Origin: Pythium myriotylum | Taxonomy: Eukaryota > Oomycota > Peronosporomycetes > Pythiales > Pythiaceae | Direction of reading: 5' to 3' | DNA length: 64,000 nucleotides | Assembly (NCBI GenBank): GCA_023091665.1 | Contig: JALJCQ010000006.1 | Location: 248,001 to 312,000 of the forward strand | Shown: positions 9,398-18,675 of the stretch, in pieces | How the letters are laid out: each line of letters opens with the position of its first letter | Numbering within the stretch: the first letter of the stretch is position 1 | The notes under the pieces: model-generated | Databases searched by the model: none | Seen by the model: the letters and a program-made list of their open reading frames with translations, nothing else | Told to the model about the DNA's origin: nothing | Position numbers and translations under genes: made by a program

Positions 9398-11539
9398 TCA
9401 CAGATGAAGAATGTCTGAGCGCAGACCACCCAGATTATCATCAATATGCGCGCGTACAATCGGATCAAGCTTCTCAGTCGGGATGAAGTGACCCAAGAAA
9501 GGGTACGTGCACCGGTCAGGGGTCTTGGAGGGGCAGCCTCGGTTGGAGAGGAAACGGAGACAGAGCTGCTTACCTCCTTGCCTTGGCACAGCGCGGCCGA
9601 CCTCTGTCGGCACCTGACGCTTGGCAGGTCCAGCTTGTTTCGGGTGTCCCCGTCCCCCGCGGTGAGTGGAGTCTCCAGGCTCCCGTTTTTGCTGGTGCTC
9701 TCCGACAGGACGGAACGGATCCTGGACCATGCGCTGACGGGACATCCGAAGCAATAGTCCGCTGAGTTCTGCATCCTGGAGGGATAAGCGATCCGCCACA
9801 GCTGTGCGGGTCATCGAGTCATGAGTTGAGTCATAATCGACAGCCCTGCGGTAGGCGCCGAAGACATTGCCGAACCAGTACGCGAGCGCGGTGACCTCTG
9901 GCGCAGACCATGGCGCGTAGTCATTTAGTTGATCCGCGAAGCTCCGAGCAGTCGATACTAGGTGTTGTGTATGGCCATCGAAGAACTCGTCACCGTAGAT
10001 GCCGAGAATACTGAGCGCAGTGATCAGATCAGAGTACGAGGGGTTCGACGGGGGTTTTGGACGTTCTGCCTTGACTGAGAAATTCATCAAGTTCACTTCT
10101 TGGCCAGACGCATGTTGAAGTTGAGCTGAAATATCGAAGCGATAGAGCAATAGCAATGGCATACCGCAGACACCGAAACCAAAATGATACAAATGGCTGA
10201 GTCGAAACGCATCGGGGACAAACTTCACGGCAGGGCTTGTGCGGGCAAACGCGATGAAAACAGTTGGTTCCTTACCTTTGTGTTGAGGAGCGGTGGTGGT
10301 ATCGTGAGCACCCTGTTCCACTGGGCTTGGGCGGAAACTATTCCGATCGATCCTGTCGTCTCGTATGCGAGCGGGTTGACTGTCAGATACGCTCTCATAC
10401 CGGGTGCGCTTCTGGGCGGGAACATCAAGGAGGCTAAGCTGGGTTGCGTAGTGCTGCAAGAGCTCGGGATGGTCCGCTAGGGCCGCCATAATTCGCACTG
10501 GAAGAGACAACGAAGGAACGTCGGCTGGTACACTTCGACGCTTGTGCTGAGACTGGTGCGCTGGCGCCTGAGGTGCGTCATGAGCGGCATCCGCGCTGAT
10601 ATCAGGTTCCTCGCCGAGTGAATGCAGATCGTCGAGGAGGTCGGCAAAATGAATAGCTGGTTCTTGGGTACGAGTAGGTACCATAGGCTCCTGCACGAGA
10701 GCCACCGTCCGCGGATGCAGTCTAGATGTTGCCGACGCGCGGCGACGGGCCCGCGTGGACTCTCGAGTCGGTGTCTGTGAACTTCCCAGAACCGCTGATC
10801 CAGAAGGTGGGGTATCGATCGCCAATGGTGTCGATGCCGGGTCGTCACAGAAGGTCTCACCGAGGAGAACATCAGACGGGGGTTCTCGTTCGCCGTCGAT
10901 GAAGAAGCCGTAGTTGATGACGTGTGCAATGCTGCAGACTTTGTCGAGGCCAGACTCCGGGCACTGCCACACAATCTGGTCTTGTGGGTCCGGTTGGTGC
11001 CCCTGCGCAACGATGCCGGCCAGTAGTTGCGGAATGTTGCGGGTACCGTGCAGGCCGGCCTGACCGAGGAGGCGGTGAAGAATGTCTTGATGGGCCTTGG
11101 CCCTGCCGTTCACAGACGAGGCCTTCCTAGTCAGGGTTGCTCGATACAGGAGGAAGGCGATGACCGGAGCGACTTCTTCCACATCACTTGACTGGACAGT
11201 ACATGTGCCGGCGTCGTGCCGGACGGATAAAAGCAGGCCCTCGTAGGAGATGACTTGGCCATATTTCGGCCGACCGCCCACCTTTGCGACGACTGGGCGC
11301 CGGAGCAAACGACCTGGGGCACCTGAGGCAAGCTCACCGGGCCAGACGAGACTGCCGTAGGCGGTCGAGCGTGGGATCCACAGATCGAATAATGTTGATG
11401 AATTATCATCCAGAGCATGGACGCGTACACGCTCAGCCTCATTGTCGTCGACAACTTCGGCATACTCGGGGGCTTTCAGCCGGTGCGCGGCGCCCTCAGG
11501 GATGTTCTCCGGCAGGAGGAGGATAACCTGGCGAGTCAT
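9398..11539 (-). CDS. DIRS-like Gag protein
   Basis: A ~713-residue ORF from the ATG at 11539 occupies the gag position, just 5' of RT. The N-terminal half contains a small beta-rich segment and the middle is Pro/Ser/Arg-rich and probably disordered. The C-terminal 60 residues hold a Cys/His cluster (CLRFLSNRGCPSKTPDRCTYP…H) resembling a CCCH-type nucleic-acid-binding finger, seen in Gag proteins of YR retroelements. Identification depends on position plus this finger. The frame could begin upstream only at non-ATG codons. Confidence 0.65.
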   Translation of the reverse strand: MTRQVILLLPENIPEGAAHRLKAPEYAEVVDDNEAERVRVHALDDNSSTLFDLWIPRSTAYGSLVWPGELASGAPGRLLRRPVVAKVGGRPKYGQVISYEGLLLSVRHDAGTCTVQSSDVEEVAPVIAFLLYRATLTRKASSVNGRAKAHQDILHRLLGQAGLHGTRNIPQLLAGIVAQGHQPDPQDQIVWQCPESGLDKVCSIAHVINYGFFIDGEREPPSDVLLGETFCDDPASTPLAIDTPPSGSAVLGSSQTPTRESTRARRRASATSRLHPRTVALVQEPMVPTRTQEPAIHFADLLDDLHSLGEEPDISADAAHDAPQAPAHQSQHKRRSVPADVPSLSLPVRIMAALADHPELLQHYATQLSLLDVPAQKRTRYESVSDSQPARIRDDRIDRNSFRPSPVEQGAHDTTTAPQHKGKEPTVFIAFARTSPAVKFVPDAFRLSHLYHFGFGVCGMPLLLLYRFDISAQLQHASGQEVNLMNFSVKAERPKPPSNPSYSDLITALSILGIYGDEFFDGHTQHLVSTARSFADQLNDYAPWSAPEVTALAYWFGNVFGAYRRAVDYDSTHDSMTRTAVADRLSLQDAELSGLLLRMSRQRMVQDPFRPVGEHQQKREPGDSTHRGGRGHPKQAGPAKRQVPTEVGRAVPRQGGKQLCLRFLSNRGCPSKTPDRCTYPFLGHFIPTEKLDPIVRAHIDDNLGGLRSDILHL

Positions 11540-11885
11540 GAAGTAGAGTGGCTTGGGGAGTTTCCGAGGCTGCTTGTTGCTTGCGTGGCAAGTGAGGGAA
11601 TGAGGAGCTCGTCCTCGTGTCCTCGCCCTCACTAAGGCAAAGAATGATTGGCACGCAGCGTGCGGCTCTCTCTGCCATCCACCGCACTAACCCCTCGGAA
11701 GCTCGAAAGCAGTTGGCACCGGTTCAGTGCATTCGTTTTGACGGTGAGAGCCATATGCCGTCCTCCGAAAAACTGTTTTTCCATCGGTGCTGGAAAAACC
11801 ACAATTCGCACAGTGGTCTGATTGTGGGATGTTTTCAGTGCAAATTTTCGAGCCTCCAGTCACATTGAGTTCGTCAAGGTCTCTG
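11540..11885. other. spacer between DIRS-like element and START-like cluster
   Basis: No gene is seen. A perfect 9-bp hairpin GTTTTTCCA…TGGAAAAAC lies at 11775-11799 and may belong to the element terminus or leader. Confidence 0.45.
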
Positions 11886-11900
11886 TCACTTTCAATTCGG
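11886..11900 (+). promoter_or_regulatory. oomycete-type core promoter of paralogue A
   Basis: TCACTTTCAATTCGG fits the oomycete core promoter (Inr TCAYTYY followed by FPR CAWTT). It is only a few bases before the ATG at 11905, implying a very short leader. Confidence 0.5.
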
Positions 11901-11904
11901 ACTG

Positions 11905-12889
11905 ATGGTGCGGGAGTCACGTGCGCCTTTGAAGAACCAATGGCGTCAGCGAGTGCAGACTGAGACGAAGCGCCTTCGTGAGCTCGTGGCGACTCTTGAG
12001 AGCGAGCGCGACTGGCTGCTCGTCAGGCGCCACTTCAAGTGCGACGTGCGGTCTCCTGACGGAGTCTTCAGCGTTGAGCAAGAGAATGAGGCGTTACGCG
12101 AAGAGCTCGCTCGACAAAGGCGCGTGGGTGAATTGCTCATGTGTGCGATCGCAGGGCGTCCCGTGAACGTCGATGAGTGCTTCTTCCGTGCAGACGGAGA
12201 CGTGATTTGGCCGTCGAAGATGCTTCATGACGATCTTGACCTGCGGTTCGCACAACTTCGAGACCAAGTGGAACGTGCGTATCGAGATGTAGACGATGTT
12301 GTCAAGATGGAGAAGGCGCCCTGCAATTTCTTCACGACGACGAACTCGCGATTTGTCGATGGATGCGTGCAGCCTGTTTTGGAAGGGTTTGAGACCGTGA
12401 TGATTCCTCTCGACTTGGCGAAGTGCAGCAAAGCGCTGTGGCAAGCGTCTCACCACGGGCTATGGGCTGGCTGTGGCGACGTTGAGTTCTACGGCGATGA
12501 CCCGAGCTGCAGGATGCAACGCGTGCGATGGATGCGGGACTCTCCCACTTACGTGCACACTTGTGACCAAGCAATTCGTCGAAAACGAGAGAGTGATCGT
12601 TGCTTGGCGCTGCGTGACTTCCATGGGAGAGAATGAGAACAACTACGTAGAAGAAGCCGGTTGGTCAGTGATGATGCCAGTGAAGGATGCATCTGGGCGA
12701 GAGTTTGTTGCGAGGACCTTGCATATTGAGTGGGTCCCCAGGTCCAAGTCGGGACGGTCTCGGCTCGTGGCCGATCTGGAGAGCCTCGTCGTGGCCGTGA
12801 CGCGCCGCAACACGACAGCTGTGGATGAAATGATGGAGAACCTGCTGATCGAGGAGTGCATGGCTGACGGAATGGCATCCATTATCTGA
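11905..12889 (+). pseudogene. START-like (M96-family-like) paralogue A, frameshifted
   Basis: The protein begins with the family's basic/helical signature (LKNQWRQRVQTETKRLRELV), a second helix around ENEALREELARQ, and the START-like region from …SRFVDGCVQPVLEG onward. Compared with paralogue B, two bases are missing at about 12541 (between GACTC and TCCC), which throws the frame into a stop at 12636. The remaining half, through the family tail EMMENLLIEECM, is intact in the next frame to 12889. It is otherwise full length and close to B in sequence, so the break is recent or a sequencing error. Function is unknown; the name follows database habits for Phytophthora relatives and is not certain. 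Confidence 0.75.
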
Positions 12890-13003
12890 ACATGGATGAC
12901 CTGTGAAATACTACTTGGCCAATTAACTTCGTTTTTGTGACATATCCTCATCAACCACACTGAAGACAAATCTGGTCGGCCGGCGTCTGCCCCACCGACG
13001 ACG

Positions 13004-14023
13004 ATGCCTCGAGCCGCCTCCACGCGCCGTGTCGCGGCCGCGCGCCCGCCCATGCGGAATCCATCGCGAGATCGAAGGCAGGCCGAGCTCAGGCAGCTGC
13101 GCGAGCTCGTCTCGGCGTTAGAAAGCGAACGTGAGACCTTGATCAAGAACCAGCAATTCCGACGTGGCGCAACGGAAGAAGACGTCGTCGTGAAGCGAGC
13201 CAGCCCCGAGGAAGAAAATGAAGCGCTTCGTAGAGAGATTATGCGCTACATTCGTATGGGCGAGCTCTTGGTGCGCTCAATCGCAGGACATACGTCTCCA
13301 CTGGACGACTTCATGTTCCGTGCCGGAGGACGAGCGAGTAGTCCGTCGGGAGTTCTCCACGACGACCTCGCCCTACGGTTTGCAGTGCTGCGCGAGGAAG
13401 TCGAGCAAGCCTATCGAGACTTGGATACGATCGTCAAGACGAGTACAGAGCCACGCAGCTTCGTGAAGACGACGAGCTCTCGGTTCGTGGATGGATGCAT
13501 GCAGCCCGTGCTGGAAGGAACCGAAACCGAGACGATCCCGTTTGACTTTGCGAAATGCAGTGCTGCACTGTGGCGAGCGACGAGGTCGGCACTGTGGGCT
13601 GACTACTCTGATGCCGAGTTTTACGGCGACGATACAGAATATCGAATGGGTCGCTTGAGGTGGACGCGGGACTCGCTCCCGCTGACGTGCACAGTCGTAA
13701 TCAAGCGCTTTATGGAAAAAGATCGTATGCTCATTACATGGAGAGGGGTGACATCTATCGGCGAGGATAACAACAACTACATCGAAGAGACCGGGTGGTC
13801 CGTCATGGTGCGAGTACAGGATGAGTCGGGGAGCGAGTTCGTGGCCAAGACCATCCGCGTAGAATGGGTGCCTCGCTCCCAGTCGGGAAAGTCACGGCCT
13901 GTCGCTGACATGGCAAGCCTCGTGGCAGCAATAACACACGACGACACCGCCGCCGTGGAGGAGATGATGGAGAATCTCCTCATCGAAGACTGTTTGACCG
14001 AGGAGATCCCTCCGATACAGTAG
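13004..14023 (+). CDS. START-like (M96-family-like) paralogue B
   Basis: This intact 339-residue protein starts at the ATG at 13004. The first ~18 residues are basic. They are followed by the family signature RNPSRDRRQAELRQLRELVS and heptad-spaced Leu (coiled coil, about 18-45), a second helix EENEALRREIMRYIRMGELL (about 70-90), an acidic helix near 115-145, and a START/Bet-v1-like region from about 150 (SSRFVDGCMQPVLEG; VIKRFMEKDRMLITWRGVTS; IEETGWSVMV; VEWVPRS) to the conserved tail EEMMENLLIEDC. There are no signal peptide and no membrane helix, so it is likely cytosolic or nuclear. The N-terminal basic coiled coil recalls a shortened bZIP, an inference only. It lies 1.1 kb from A in the same orientation. 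Confidence 0.8.
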   Translation: MPRAASTRRVAAARPPMRNPSRDRRQAELRQLRELVSALESERETLIKNQQFRRGATEEDVVVKRASPEEENEALRREIMRYIRMGELLVRSIAGHTSPLDDFMFRAGGRASSPSGVLHDDLALRFAVLREEVEQAYRDLDTIVKTSTEPRSFVKTTSSRFVDGCMQPVLEGTETETIPFDFAKCSAALWRATRSALWADYSDAEFYGDDTEYRMGRLRWTRDSLPLTCTVVIKRFMEKDRMLITWRGVTSIGEDNNNYIEETGWSVMVRVQDESGSEFVAKTIRVEWVPRSQSGKSRPVADMASLVAAITHDDTAAVEEMMENLLIEDCLTEEIPPIQ

Positions 14024-14411
14024 TGTCTTTATCAATGAATCAAATAGCACATATAAAAGGACACGCTTGTCTTGCTACCTTTGGCGAGAAGCAAACGCCA
14101 AGGTAGACAGTTGCCCACGTTTTCAGCAGCAAACTCCTCCACACAGCGGGCTCTTGGCAATACCGAGGGGCAACAATTCCATGAAGAAAAACACTAATAA
14201 TCGATTCCATACACTCAGTATCTCCAGAAGATGCGATGTCGAAAACTCGGATCAAAATTCTAGCCGACGAGACTCTGCGTCATGGAAGCTCCGCCAAGGG
14301 AACTTGGTTTGGGAATATTGGTTTGGGAATACATCACCTAAGTGGCTTCCTCTCGACTTTGTGCCTGCAGCCATGTCACTGGGAACGGGAGTTTACGAAG
14401 GTGACTGTAGA

Positions 14412-15035
14412 CATGAATGCGGTTGGTCGATCGAAGTCTCACTGGCTTCTTTCTTCCCACCCTCAACCCGCTCAATTCCCACCGGCAGCTGAGGCCGTGG
14501 AGTTGTTATCAGCCATCATTAGAGGGAAAAGACGAAGACAGAGATGCGGACGATGGATGTCTTCTTCTTCCTCATTGGCTTCAACCACAACCACATGGGA
14601 CCTGGTCACACAAGCAAGTCTGGCTAAACACAGCATGCACAGACTATGGCTCCACTTGTGCTCTTCTCGGCGACGAAATTCCAGTCACAACTTCATCAAC
14701 TCGTTGAGAGGGGCGTTCACAGTGCATATGAAGAAACCGACGACTCCTGTAAGAGCAACCAGCGGTAATATTAGCATCGCACACTATCCACATCCAGAGG
14801 GTTGTGCCTTGCATGTACGATCCACGAACTGAATTAGTTTATCCAAGAGCCGAGCTCATTGGGATCCGCCCTTGCGCCACTGACTGGAGTTTTTACCAGG
14901 TGAGGGTGACTGCTAGAGAACAGAAACGAGACCACCACAAGCTTCCTTAAATTTCCCATTCAACTCGGAAGAGTCACGTGGACTCGAAGCCCACATGGTA
15001 AAGTAGACCAAAGACAAAACGATGAATACCCCACA
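14412..15035 (+). repeat. duplicated upstream region of paralogue C (orphan copy)
   Basis: This block matches, with substitutions and small gaps, the ~650 bp directly upstream of paralogue C (15083-15735). Shared segments include ATGAATGCGGTTGGTCGA at the left end, ACGAAGACAGAGATGCGGAC in the middle and AGAGTCACKTGGACTC near the right end. No gene body follows the copy, so it is a promoter-region duplication without its ORF. Confidence 0.75.
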
Positions 15036-15082
15036 AGAAGTTCAATTACACGAGGCTTGATCCCCAGCTCGCGACCATGTCA

Positions 15083-15732
15083 TGAATGCGGTTGGTCGAG
15101 CGCTACATTACTTTTTCACTTTCTCACCCTCAATTCCGTCAAATACCGAACAGCAGCTGATGCAGAGGAGGCACTGTCAGCCATCACTTAAGGGAACAGA
15201 CGAAGACAGAGATGCGGACGAGGGATGTCTTCTTCTCCCCGATTGGCTTTAACCCCGTCCACGTGGTACCGGATCAGCCCAGTAATCCTGGTGTTGTGGT
15301 TGTGAGATCAACTCCCATCGAGTCTTCCTTGATCCTGGAGACGCGACGCCAGCCGTCGACCGACTCCAAGGTCTCAACTACGTCAACGAAGCGATGCCCT
15401 TGCTCTGCGTGATCATCCCATCTAGGAATCCATTGCTTGCAAATCCAGTTACCAGTTGTAGTACGTTGCTCCGAGCCAGAGACTCTTGCCTTGCAGGCCA
15501 CGAACTGAATCAGTTGAACGAGGGACCAAGCCCCTCTCGATCCTCGATTGCGCCACCGACTGGGCTTTTTTGGCAAGTGCAAGAGAGGGCTGTCGCGTCG
15601 ATCACGGCCCCTCCGAAAAAATCCCCTCCCTCCCTCACCATTGAAGAAACCACCTCGGGGAAAACTCCACTTTGGAAGAGTCACTTGGACTCTTAGCTCA
15701 TAGGTGAGACCGCCAACAAAACAACGACCAAC
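15083..15732 (+). promoter_or_regulatory. upstream region of paralogue C (second copy of the duplication)
   Basis: This ~650-bp gene-free stretch ends at the ATG of paralogue C and is the counterpart of 14412-15035. It must hold the promoter of C; CCTCACCATTGAAG near 15638 resembles a weak Inr/FPR. Confidence 0.5.
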
Positions 15733-16788
15733 ATGCCGCTCAAGAACGCATGGCGCGAGCGACTCAAGGCCGAGCTGGCGCAGCTCCGCGACCACGTCTC
15801 CACGCTCGAGCAAGAACTCGAAAGGCTACAGACAGATCGCGCGATGAAAACCTTCTCGGCCATGATTAGTCCTCTCGATTATGGACATCCAGCGACGGCC
15901 GCGTTCGAGAAACGGCGCGCCGCCGAGTACGAGAACCACGTGCTCAAGACCACGCTCTTTCGGCAGATCCGCACGGGTCGCCAGCTCATCGCTGAGCTCA
16001 CAGGCGAGAGTGCTGAGAACGCAGGTGCCGCTCTCTTCTCGCTGCCTCCTTCACTCATCAACACGTCTAAGCGCGAGATCCACGACATCACTGGGCGCCA
16101 GTTCACGCGATTGGGGCAAATCGCCGATCAAACGTACGCTGAGCTTGACGCGTTCTTCCGTGGTGCGGCGCCGATCGCTCATGAATACCGTCCCTTTTTC
16201 ACGACGCTTGCAACGCGCACGATCGGCGGCCACGAGCGGCTCGTGCTTGAAGGACGAGAAAGCCGCACGATCGCGTTCGACTTTGAGCGGTGCGTGTCGG
16301 CGCAGTATCGCGCAGTGCGTAAAATGACTTACGACAATTACATGCGCGTCGATCGCTTCGAGTCGCCCATTCCGAACTCGACCCTGCTTCGGCTTCATTC
16401 AGTGCATGAGATGCCGGACAGATACATACCGCTCACGTGTACGATGTTAACCAAGGAGATTGTGGAATCAGATCGCCACGCGATCGTGTGGAGCACCGTC
16501 ACGACCTGCGATTTGGACGAGTGCGACGCGTTTGTCGACGAGACGGGATGGCTAGTGCTCCAACGAGTGACCGACGCGAACGGTGTTGAGTCTGTCGTGC
16601 GAAGTCGCTACGTGCGCCTTGCTCCTCGCCAGCTCAAGATGGGTTTTTCTGCAAATTCAGCGATCCATCCGTATTCTGCAGTACTTGCGAACCTGGTACT
16701 AGCCGCGACAACAGAAGACACATCCAAGATCGACGAGATCATGGAAAATCTACTCATTGAAGACTGTTTGAATGCCGCGACGGACTAA
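15733..16788 (+). CDS. START-like (M96-family-like) paralogue C
   Basis: This intact 351-residue member starts MPLKNAWRERLKAELAQLRD at 15733, with a Leu-heptad helix to about residue 40, a second helix around EYENHVLKTTLFRQIRTGRQ and an acidic helix near 130-150. The START-like region follows (TRTIGGHERLVLEGRESRTI, MLTKEIVESDRHAIVWSTVTT, FVDETGWLVLQRVTDANG), then the tail EIMENLLIEDC. It is the most diverged of the left group: the loop after the C-terminal …PRQ is longer and has a Phe/Ser-rich insertion. No signal peptide or membrane helix is seen. The start is fixed by the shared K-N-x-W/S-R-x-R motif. Confidence 0.8.
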   Translation: MPLKNAWRERLKAELAQLRDHVSTLEQELERLQTDRAMKTFSAMISPLDYGHPATAAFEKRRAAEYENHVLKTTLFRQIRTGRQLIAELTGESAENAGAALFSLPPSLINTSKREIHDITGRQFTRLGQIADQTYAELDAFFRGAAPIAHEYRPFFTTLATRTIGGHERLVLEGRESRTIAFDFERCVSAQYRAVRKMTYDNYMRVDRFESPIPNSTLLRLHSVHEMPDRYIPLTCTMLTKEIVESDRHAIVWSTVTTCDLDECDAFVDETGWLVLQRVTDANGVESVVRSRYVRLAPRQLKMGFSANSAIHPYSAVLANLVLAATTEDTSKIDEIMENLLIEDCLNAATD

Positions 16789-16843
16789 TTGATCTGTCCG
16801 GGTTGGGAAGCCACGCTGGACTTTGAAGCACTTTGTAAAATAT

Positions 16844-17070
16844 ATCATGCAAACACAGGACTCATCATGTCCAAGTAAAGCTTTTCGATTGTAGCCACCG
16901 TTCCTGTACATGTAACTATTAGCTATCGTCCTGTACAATACCATGCATACGCAGGACTCATCATGTCCAAGTAAAGCTTTCCGATCCAAGCTACCGCCCT
17001 GCACAAAATATCATGCAAGCACAGGACTCATCATGTTCAAGTAAAACTTTCCGATCGTAGCCACCGTCAA
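16844..17070 (+). repeat. three imperfect tandem repeats
   Basis: The core CAGGACTCATCATGTYCAAG occurs at about 16856, 16952 and 17023, each flanked by CATGCA-type and CTTTYCGAT-type sequence. A fourth copy lies near 22580. It is non-coding. Confidence 0.8.
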
Positions 17071-17249
17071 GTACAGTACACAGAAGGACAATGCAAGGAA
17101 GACAAAACCCTGCGACTATATAATCGCATTTGCGATCGGACTAATCGTCCGACGTTGGAGATGAATCGCTGGAAGGCGTCGAAGGATTCCTGGTGGCCTA
17201 CCTCAGTTAGTGACATTCGGGGGAACTCTATCACGAGGTAGTCAAAATA

Positions 17250-17321
17250 ATTGATACTGCATCAATAATTCACTTCCATGAATTTCAATTCACGGAAGTT
17301 AACTGACTTTACAAAGTCAGT
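17250..17321. other. three consecutive hairpins
   Basis: ATTGAT-5-ATCAAT (17250-17266), ACTTCCATGAATT-TC-AATTCACGGAAGT with one mismatch (17272-17299) and ACTGACTTT-AC-AAAGTCAGT (17302-17321) follow one another with 3-5 bp gaps. They stand just before the inverted-repeat element at 17340. Confidence 0.8.
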
Positions 17322-17339
17322 CAGCAGGTGTATACTCAG

Positions 17340-18008
17340 TTGTATATCTTGTAAGCGACGATATCTCGTAGGCGACGCGCCATTATTTGGGTGGGTTTCA
17401 GAGCGGTTACCACTTCGCTCTAATTACAAATCTATTTCCCCCGCTCCACTGACCGATGAGACCCTCGGTGCAGTGCCGCCAAAACAGTGTCATTTTCCCC
17501 CACCCAAACGCGAATCCCGAGCTCATACTGAGCCCGAGTGCGCTCGATGCCTTGCCGTCTGCTGCGGCGGCCTCGCCCAGCCTGCTTCGAGTCTTTGAGC
17601 TTGACGTGACTGACGTCATTGAGGGCATGGAGGCACTCGGGCTCCTTGACTATGACGTGGGCGAGGTTTCAGAGCGCATGGATGTCGTGAGCACATTCAC
17701 GGAAACAGAGCCAGAGATCTGAGGTTCAGATCTAACTAATAACATTAAATAAAAGATTTTTCTGTCGGAGACTACTGATTCTAGCTTATTACAGTTTTTG
17801 GCATATAAACCGTGTCATGTGCGGCCCCTTGAAGTAGAATAACCGACCCTCCCAACATCAATAGGCCGCCCGATCATGCCGACCCCCACTTCGTCGTTAG
17901 TGACGTAGCCTTCTATTGCAGTCATCTTCGCTTTGTATTTCTCGTAGGCGACGCTCCTTTGTTGGGGGCATTTTGAGGGCGGTTACGCGTCGCTTACGAG
18001 ATATACAA
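17340..18008. mobile_element. 669-bp element with ~21-bp terminal inverted repeats
   Basis: The left end TTGTATATCTTGTAAGC… (17340-17360) and the reverse complement of the right end (17988-18008) agree at 20 of 21 positions. A subterminal CTCGTAGGCGACGC is present next to both ends. The paralogous block around paralogue E (22.8 kb) lacks the element, which supports insertion. No clear target-site duplication is visible, so the superfamily is open. It looks like a MITE or a non-autonomous DNA transposon. Confidence 0.6.
17456..17722 (+). CDS. 88-residue ORF inside the inverted-repeat element
   Basis: The ORF starts at an ATG and encodes an acidic, Leu/Val-rich C-terminal half (FELDVTDVIEGMEALGLLDY) after a Ser/Ala/Pro-rich N-terminus. 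No known domain is recognised. It may be cargo of the element at 17340-18008 or a chance frame. Confidence 0.3.
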   Translation: MRPSVQCRQNSVIFPHPNANPELILSPSALDALPSAAAASPSLLRVFELDVTDVIEGMEALGLLDYDVGEVSERMDVVSTFTETEPEI

Positions 18009-18639
18009 GTGAGTAGTCCTTGATTCGAGCTTCGTAATCCCCCACAAGGTTACTCTTCTGGTCAGCCTCAGCAATCCCCATTGAACACAGTCCCCACTTG
18101 ATCTTCGATACAATAAGTTCCATTGGGAAACAACCACATGTGAGCTGACCCACCCATAGTGGATGCCATGCTGCCCATGCATGGAGTTCCGAATTCGTTT
18201 GATCGAGAGAGCAGGCAGTTGTCTGTTTGATACTTTCCTCCCTCCAAAATGCTTGAAATACGATTGTTTCTCGTCCGTCGATAGATCCAGAGCTGACTCT
18301 TCTCAGCGAGAAGGCGTTGACGGCGCGACGGACTGGTGATCGCGCGATGATTGCTTTGGCTGTTGACGGGGCCACCGTGGGCGTCAACACAAAGCAAAAC
18401 CAGTCGTAAACTTGATTGTGGGTTACAAACCGATAGCGGAGACCATCCACCTTGCGAAGGTCTTCTGTTTTGCAAAACCAGTGCATCTACAGCTTTTGTT
18501 GCGCCGCCTGCCCACAAAAAGCACTCCCATTGGACATCGTTCGTAGGCAGATTTGTCTGGGGAGTTTGGAGACTCAACAGAGGTCTCCGCTATCCGACCT
18601 CGGGAAGACTTGTCGCTGAGGCTCTGCGGACAGGCCGTC

Positions 18640-18654
18640 TCACTCAGCAATTGG
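18640..18654 (+). promoter_or_regulatory. oomycete-type core promoter of paralogue D
   Basis: TCACTCAGCAATTGG matches Inr (TCACTC) plus FPR (CAATT). The same element is kept at E (23554). The first ATG downstream is at 18676. Confidence 0.6.
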
Positions 18655-18675
18655 CAGACAACAAAAGAGGAGACC

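Larger units (their letters stand above)
6315..11539 (-). mobile_element. DIRS-like (tyrosine recombinase) retrotransposon
   Basis: Three consecutive minus-strand ORFs encode a Gag-like protein, RT-RNase H and a tyrosine recombinase, and there is no DDE integrase. That combination is specific to the DIRS/Ngaro/PAT group of YR retroelements. The recombinase ORF overlaps the 3' part of the RT ORF in another frame, as is common in this group. I could not identify the terminal repeats, so true element ends are unknown and probably lie in 6200-6300 and 11600-11880. Confidence 0.85.

Noticed and set aside
14236..14832. 198-codon plus frame with His/Ser-rich product
   Set aside because: It lies in the duplicated promoter region of paralogue C; the second copy at 15.1 kb does not keep the frame.
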